From Methylotenera sp. (GTDB lineage: Bacteria > Pseudomonadota > Gammaproteobacteria > Burkholderiales > Methylophilaceae): 9,853 bases of DNA. Positions within the stretch are counted from its first letter, which is position 1; each line of letters opens with the position of its first letter. The notes under the pieces are model-generated. The model searched no databases. It was not told the origin of the DNA and saw only the letters and a program-made list of their open reading frames with translations. The stretch is from NCBI GenBank assembly GCA_027310735.1, contig DAIDAH010000100.1:1-9853 (forward strand), given 5' to 3'. This document shows, piece by piece, positions 6,503 through 9,853 of the stretch. The translations under genes and the position numbers were made by a program.

Positions 6503-7507
6503 ATGGCCGATAAGTTTTTATCTCAAGACGAAGTAGATGCCTTACTAAAAGGCGTAGGCGGAGACTCGGATGAAGATAAGCCTGCAGGTGATTCCGGTGA
6601 GGTGCGAGATTACAATCTTGCAACGCAAGAGCGTATTGTCCGGGGGCGTATGCCTACGCTCGAAATTATCAACGAGCGATTTGCACGTCTATTACGAATT
6701 GAATTGTTTAATTTTTTAAGACGTACTGTAGAAGTGTCTGTTGGTCCTGTACGGATCACTAAATATAGTGATTTTATTCGCAATCTTGTAGTGCCTACGA
6801 ATCTTAATCTTGTACACATGAACCCGTTACGAGGAACAGCACTTATGGTGCTTGATCCAACCTTAGTGTTCTTGGTCGTGGATAATATGTTTGGCGGCGA
6901 TGGTCGTTTCCACACACGCGTCGAGGGGCGTGATTTCACGCAGACGGAGCAACGCATTATTCAGCGCATTCTCAATATTGTGTTTGAAACTTATGCGAAA
7001 TCTTGGGAGCCTGTATACCCTGTAGTGTTTGATTATATTCGCTCTGAGATGAATACGCAGTTTGCGAATATTGCTACGCCAAATGAAGTCATTGTTGCCA
7101 CCACTTTTAACATTGAATTAGGACCGGCAGGGGGTGAAATGCACTTTTGCTTCCCGTATTCAATGATAGAGCCTTTACGCGATATGCTGAGTTCACCATT
7201 ACAAGGTGAGGTGTTAGGAGTGGATTCCCGCTGGGTTAAGCTAATGACTCAACAGGTGCAAGCTGCAGAAGTTGAGATTGTTGCTGACTTGGCTAAGACA
7301 AGCATGAAACTTGGCGATGTGCTCAATATGAAAGTTGGTGATGTTATCCCAATTAGTATGGATGAGGCGATTGAGGCGCAGGTAGATGGTGTTCCTGTGA
7401 TGTTATGTAAGTATGGAATGTTTAACGGTCAGTATGCACTGCGTGTTGATAAGCTTTTGCGATCCAACTCAACTGAATATATAAAAGGAGAACCTTATGG
7501 CGATTGA
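6503..7507 (+). CDS. fliM: Flagellar motor switch protein FliM
   Basis: FliM is the middle part of the C ring; it binds phosphorylated CheY and passes the signal to FliG to change rotation direction. At 334 residues it is full length. The N-terminal CheY-P-binding peptide is clear (L-S-Q-D-E-V-D-A-L-L-K-G-V, residues 6-18), followed by a short acidic linker. The middle domain has the G-G-D-G-R motif at 131-135, which contacts FliG. The C-terminal SpoA domain (about 255-325) pairs with FliN. The CheY-binding peptide implies a chemotaxis-controlled motor. The ATG at 6503 is 18 nt after the fliL stop and lacks a clear Shine-Dalgarno, so reinitiation from fliL is likely. The 3' end carries the fliN ribosome binding site and overlaps fliN by 11 bp. 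Confidence 0.98.
   Translation: MADKFLSQDEVDALLKGVGGDSDEDKPAGDSGEVRDYNLATQERIVRGRMPTLEIINERFARLLRIELFNFLRRTVEVSVGPVRITKYSDFIRNLVVPTNLNLVHMNPLRGTALMVLDPTLVFLVVDNMFGGDGRFHTRVEGRDFTQTEQRIIQRILNIVFETYAKSWEPVYPVVFDYIRSEMNTQFANIATPNEVIVATTFNIELGPAGGEMHFCFPYSMIEPLRDMLSSPLQGEVLGVDSRWVKLMTQQVQAAEVEIVADLAKTSMKLGDVLNMKVGDVIPISMDEAIEAQVDGVPVMLCKYGMFNGQYALRVDKLLRSNSTEYIKGEPYGD
7486..7490 (+). promoter_or_regulatory. fliN ribosome binding site within fliM
   Basis: AGGAG preceded by four A residues lies 6 nt before the fliN ATG at 7497, inside the last codons of fliM. It fixes the fliN start and the 11-bp fliM/fliN overlap. It is one of the strongest sites in the cluster, in keeping with FliN being needed in more copies than FliM in the C ring. 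Confidence 0.85.
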
Positions 7508-7991
7508 TCCTACTGATGAGGGTGGTGGAGAAGCATTGGCAGAAGATGATTGGGGTGCTGCGATGGCTGAGCAGACTGCGGCTGAGTCTACTGATGATGC
7601 GATGGATGACTGGGGTGCTGCGATGGCTGAGCAGACAACAGCTGATGCCTCAGTACTACAAGCAAAAAACGTTGAGAAAGCGCAAGTGTTTACCGAATTT
7701 ACACCCAATAATAAGTTGCATGAAACACATAATGATATTGATTTTATACTGGATATCCCAGTACAACTTACAGTAGAGTTAGGTCGGACTAAGATTGCCA
7801 TTAAGAATTTACTGCAACTGGCACAAGGCTCAGTAGTCGAGCTTGATGGTATGGCTGGTGAGCCAATGGATGTTCTAGTGAACGGTTGCTTGATTGCACA
7901 AGGTGAAGTGGTTGTTGTGAATGATAAGTTTGGTATTCGCTTGACTGATATTATTACGCCAGCAGAACGTATTCGTAAGATTAATAGATAA
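7497..7991 (+). CDS. fliN: Flagellar motor switch protein FliN
   Basis: FliN forms the bottom of the C ring, contributes to switching and docks the FliH-FliI complex. The 164-residue protein has the usual C-terminal SpoA domain (about 86-160: D-I-P-V-Q-L-T-V-E-L-G, then G-E-V-V-V-V-N-D-K-F-G-I-R-L-T-D-I). The N-terminal ~75 residues are acidic and flexible. Within them the peptide D-D-W-G-A-A-M-A-E-Q-T occurs twice, at 17-27 and 37-47, with 20-residue spacing. The peptide resembles the single D-D-L-W-A-D-A-L-N-E-Q segment near the E. coli FliN N-terminus, so here a conserved N-terminal element has been doubled. This makes the protein longer than the ~137 residues of E. coli FliN. The start is fixed by AGGAG 6 nt upstream. 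Confidence 0.97.
   Translation: MAIDPTDEGGGEALAEDDWGAAMAEQTAAESTDDAMDDWGAAMAEQTTADASVLQAKNVEKAQVFTEFTPNNKLHETHNDIDFILDIPVQLTVELGRTKIAIKNLLQLAQGSVVELDGMAGEPMDVLVNGCLIAQGEVVVVNDKFGIRLTDIITPAERIRKINR
7545..7636 (+). repeat. 60-bp-period tandem repeat inside fliN
   Basis: The 32-bp blocks 7545-7576 and 7605-7636 are identical at 31 of 32 positions, differing only in a silent GAT/GAC; the last 26 bp of each (7551-7576 and 7611-7636) match exactly. Outside the core the similarity falls quickly. The period of 60 bp keeps the reading frame and repeats an 11-residue peptide. The near-identity at the DNA level suggests a recent duplication or gene conversion between the copies. Confidence 0.95.
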
Positions 7992-8008
7992 CCCTGAACA
8001 TTTTAGGG
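7992..8008 (+). repeat. Short hairpin immediately after the fliN stop
   Basis: CCCTGAA (7992-7998) can pair with TTTAGGG (8002-8008) as a 7-bp stem with one G-U pair and a 3-nt loop. No T-run follows, so it is not a convincing intrinsic terminator; it might protect the upstream message end or be chance. The rest of the 73-bp fliN-fliO gap shows no clear element. Confidence 0.35.
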
Positions 8009-8064
8009 AACGTGTTTGAGACTACTCATGATTTCCTCATTTTTAACTGGAATTTGAACCCTTC

Positions 8065-8532
8065 ATGACGAATCTTCTAAGTTTGTTTGCTTGGATTGTT
8101 TTAATCTCGCCTCATAATGCTTTGGCCGCGGAGACAGCCGTAATCTCGCCATCAGGTGGCTTATTAAAAATGATATTAGGGTTATTAATTGTATTGGCAG
8201 TAATGGCCACGCTAGCTTGGTTATTAAAACGTATGTTACCAAGTGCTGCAGGGCAACATTCTGTTGTTCGGGTGGTTGGTGGAGTCAGTGTAGGTTCGCG
8301 TGAGCGTGTGGTAGTTGTCGAGGTGGCTGGCCGTTGGATTGTGGTCGGGGTAGCTCCTGGTCAGGTAAATGGCATTGCTAACCTAGAGGCTGGGGCCGTT
8401 CAGCTTTCAGATGATACGCTCGGCATATCTCATCCTTTACCACCAATTATGGGTACTCTAGCTCAACCATTTGCACAATGGTTGAAAAAATCATCAGCTA
8501 AGTTTACAGAGAAAACAGATGTTGAAAAATAA
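8065..8532 (+). CDS. fliO: Flagellar biosynthesis protein FliO
   Basis: FliO is a small membrane protein that helps assemble or stabilise the FliP ring of the export gate and is not part of the final core complex. The 155-residue protein begins with a hydrophobic signal-like segment ending A-L-A-A-E (about 1-22), then a transmembrane helix (about 33-54) followed by basic K-R, and a cytoplasmic beta-rich domain with V-V-R-V-V-G-G-V-S-V-G-S-R-E-R-V-V-V-V-E-V (67-87), the recognisable FliO core. The C-terminus is polar and variable. Its frame is closed by a TAA at 8044-8046, so the ATG at 8065 is the first possible ATG start; only a weak TGGAA 12 nt upstream precedes it. The 3' end overlaps fliP by 14 bp. 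Confidence 0.92.
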   Translation: MTNLLSLFAWIVLISPHNALAAETAVISPSGGLLKMILGLLIVLAVMATLAWLLKRMLPSAAGQHSVVRVVGGVSVGSRERVVVVEVAGRWIVVGVAPGQVNGIANLEAGAVQLSDDTLGISHPLPPIMGTLAQPFAQWLKKSSAKFTEKTDVEK

Positions 8533-9292
8533 GAAAAAAAATCTGCTAGCCTTAGTTTCTGCTGCTGCATTACTATTGGCTGCTTTGATGATGTTGCCGC
8601 TATCCGCGCTTGCAGATAATGGATTCCCATTAATAAATGCTGTTCCAACTGGCGGAGGTGGGCAAGATTATTCATTAAGTCTGCAAACATTGATTTTGCT
8701 GACATCGCTGACTTTTCTGCCCGCAGCATTATTAATGATGACTGGTTTTACGCGAATTATTATCGTCTTGTCATTATTGCGACAGGCATTAGGAACGCAA
8801 TCAGCCCCACCAAACCAAGTGATGGTTGGTCTAGCTTTATTTTTAACATTTTTTGTGATGAGCCCTGTTATTGATAAGATTTACGTTGATGCCTACAAGC
8901 CGCTCTCCGAAAATAAAATCACTATGCAAGAGGCAATGGATAAAGGTGTTGAGCCTCTAAAAGCTTTTATGATGAAGCAAACGCGGGAGAGTGATCTTGC
9001 GCTGTTTATTAAAATGGCTCGAATCGAAAAAATTGATACTCCTGCTCAGGTGCCATTGTTAGTGCTTGTTCCAGCTTTCATGACTAGTGAACTTAAAACA
9101 GCATTCCAGATTGGATTTGCTATTTTTATTCCATTTCTGATTATCGATATGGTGGTTGCTAGTGTACTGATGGCAATGGGTATGATGATGGTTTCACCTT
9201 CAATTGTGGCATTGCCATTTAAATTAATGTTGTTTGTGCTGGTAGATGGATGGCAGTTGTTACTTGGTTCACTGGTACAAAGTTTTTATTAA
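8519..9292 (+). CDS. fliP: Flagellar export gate protein FliP
   Basis: Five FliP subunits form the main ring of the export gate with FliQ and FliR. The 257-residue protein has a lysine-rich start and a cleavable-type signal (about 8-32, ending A-L-A), then membrane helices near 54-75, 82-115, 180-220 and 227-250. The signature L-L-V-L-V-P-A-F-M-T-S-E-L-K (180-193) and F-Q-I-G-F-A-I-F-I-P-F-L-I-I-D (196-210) are complete. M-M-M at 222-224 matches the methionine loop that forms the gasket of the closed gate in Salmonella FliP. The ATG at 8519 lies inside fliO, with AGAGA about 6 nt upstream; the overlap suggests coupled translation. An eight-A run at 8534-8541 sits six codons into the gene. Confidence 0.97.
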   Translation: MLKNKKKNLLALVSAAALLLAALMMLPLSALADNGFPLINAVPTGGGGQDYSLSLQTLILLTSLTFLPAALLMMTGFTRIIIVLSLLRQALGTQSAPPNQVMVGLALFLTFFVMSPVIDKIYVDAYKPLSENKITMQEAMDKGVEPLKAFMMKQTRESDLALFIKMARIEKIDTPAQVPLLVLVPAFMTSELKTAFQIGFAIFIPFLIIDMVVASVLMAMGMMMVSPSIVALPFKLMLFVLVDGWQLLLGSLVQSFY

Positions 9293-9310
9293 CTTAATCT
9301 GGGTAAGGTA

Positions 9311-9315
9311 AAGGA
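9311..9315 (+). promoter_or_regulatory. fliQ ribosome binding site
   Basis: AAGGA lies 6 nt before the fliQ ATG at 9322 in the 29-bp fliP-fliQ gap. It supports that start and shows fliQ is initiated independently rather than by overlap. Confidence 0.7.
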
Positions 9316-9321
9316 AAGTAA

Positions 9322-9591
9322 ATGACTCCAGAAAGCGTGATGAACCTTGGACGAGATGCGATGGAAATCACCTTAATGGTGGCTGGGCCAATTTTATTGA
9401 TTGTGCTAGTCATAGGCTTAGTTGTAAGTATTTTTCAAGCAGCAACACAGATTAATGAACAAACATTGTCTTTTATTCCCAAGTTAGTGGGGGTATTTAT
9501 AGGACTGATATTTGCTGGCCCATGGATGTTGACTACAATGGTAGATTACATGCGCGTAGTATTTACTAGTCTGCCTGCCATGGCTAATTAA
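9322..9591 (+). CDS. fliQ: Flagellar export gate protein FliQ
   Basis: Four FliQ subunits wrap around the FliP5-FliR1 core of the export gate. The 89-residue length is exactly that of the family. It has two hydrophobic hairpin helices (about 15-40 and 52-76) joined by the highly conserved cytoplasmic-side turn S-I-F-Q-A-A-T-Q-I-N-E-Q-T-L-S-F-I-P-K (36-54). The start, M-T-P-E-S-V, is the usual FliQ N-terminus and is served by AAGGA 6 nt upstream. It lies between fliP and fliR as in most flagellar clusters and shows nothing unusual. Confidence 0.97.
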   Translation: MTPESVMNLGRDAMEITLMVAGPILLIVLVIGLVVSIFQAATQINEQTLSFIPKLVGVFIGLIFAGPWMLTTMVDYMRVVFTSLPAMAN

Positions 9592-9597
9592 CCTTGT

Positions 9598-9613
9598 ATA
9601 CTTGCGTAAGTAT
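9598..9613 (+). repeat. Small inverted repeat between fliQ and fliR
   Basis: ATACTT (9598-9603) and AAGTAT (9608-9613) form a perfect 6-bp stem with loop GCGT just after the fliQ stop. No T-run follows. The same 59-bp gap also carries AACTGTAT twice (9615-9622 and 9632-9639). Both are short enough to be chance in AT-rich sequence. Confidence 0.3.
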
Positions 9614-9650
9614 TAACTGTATTTAATCATGAACTGTATAAATTGTTGCC

Positions 9651-9853
9651 ATGGTTTCAATTAATAGCGCACTTCTTCAAACGTGGATTATCAGCTTACT
9701 ATGGCCGATGACGCGAGTTTTGGGGGTAATCGCTGCGTCACCAATTTTTAGTCACACTGCCATTCCTAATCAGAGTAAATTGGGCTTTGGTGTCATGCTT
9801 ACATTAATTCTAATTCCTACACTCCCGCCATTGCCGCAGTTCGAGATATTTTC
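9651..9853 (+). CDS. fliR: Flagellar export gate protein FliR, N-terminal part (3' end outside window)
   Basis: FliR is the single subunit that completes the FliP5 ring of the export gate and, with FlhB next to it, controls substrate entry. Only the first 67 codons are present. The translation begins M-V-S-I-N-S-A-L-L-Q-T-W, then L-W-P-M-T-R-V-L-G-V-I-A-A-S-P-I-F (residues 17-33), then a polar loop with I-P-N-Q-S-K and a second hydrophobic helix ending I-P-T-L-P-P. This is the standard FliR N-terminal pattern, including W-P-x-x-R-V and A-x-x-P. The frame is closed by TAA at 9639-9641, so ATG 9651 is the likely start, although no clear Shine-Dalgarno precedes it. The gene runs off the window edge and shows no break in the part seen. 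Confidence 0.93.
   Translation, partial: MVSINSALLQTWIISLLWPMTRVLGVIAASPIFSHTAIPNQSKLGFGVMLTLILIPTLPPLPQFEIF

Noticed and set aside
7504..7776. Overlapping ORF in another frame of fliN, and the minus-strand ORF opposite it
   Set aside because: Their internal repeats only mirror the duplicated segment of fliN; no recognisable protein, and the true frame is a clear SpoA protein.
8028..8057. Nine-codon ORF before fliO as a leader peptide
   Set aside because: Very short, no Shine-Dalgarno, no attenuator-type codon run or downstream terminator.

Overview
The window is one contiguous block of the core flagellar gene cluster, all on the + strand, in the order fliF(3' part)-fliG-fliH-fliI-fliJ-fliK, then a 251-bp intergenic region, then fliL-fliM-fliN-fliO-fliP-fliQ-fliR(5' part). 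This is the gene order seen in many Beta- and Gammaproteobacteria. Moderate-to-low GC, the FliH N-terminus of the Y-x-R-W-E-M type, the basic/proline insert in FliI and the FliN N-terminal D-D-W-x-x-A-M-x-E-Q peptide suggest a betaproteobacterium, perhaps a methylotroph of the Methylophilaceae / Nitrosomonadales type. That placement is inference from protein style; no rRNA or other marker is present.

Region 1 (2-5729) encodes the end of the MS-ring protein FliF, the rotor/switch protein FliG, the export ATPase complex (FliH stator/regulator, FliI ATPase, FliJ central stalk) and the hook-length control protein FliK. Genes are close or overlapping (fliH/fliI share 4 bp), except for a 77-bp fliG-fliH gap that is almost filled by a small ORF, a 52-bp fliI-fliJ gap and a 63-bp fliJ-fliK gap.

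Region 2 (5730-5980) has no gene. It holds a candidate extended -10 sigma-70 promoter and a perfect 14-bp inverted repeat just ahead of the fliL ribosome binding site, so fliL onward is probably a second transcription unit with a structured leader.

Region 3 (5981-9853) encodes FliL (stator-associated membrane protein), the C-ring switch proteins FliM and FliN (11-bp gene overlap), the export-gate assembly factor FliO, and the export-gate proteins FliP, FliQ and the first 67 residues of FliR. Together the genes build the MS ring, the C ring, the cytoplasmic ATPase and the membrane export gate of the flagellar type III secretion system.

I see no mobile element, CRISPR, tRNA or rRNA, and no undescribed multi-gene system. 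The points worth a second look are small: a near-identical tandem duplication of the FliN N-terminal motif, a very strong in-frame internal Shine-Dalgarno plus ATG in fliK that could give a separate C-terminal-domain product, a small ORF with a strong Shine-Dalgarno linking fliG to fliH, and the hairpin leader of fliL.
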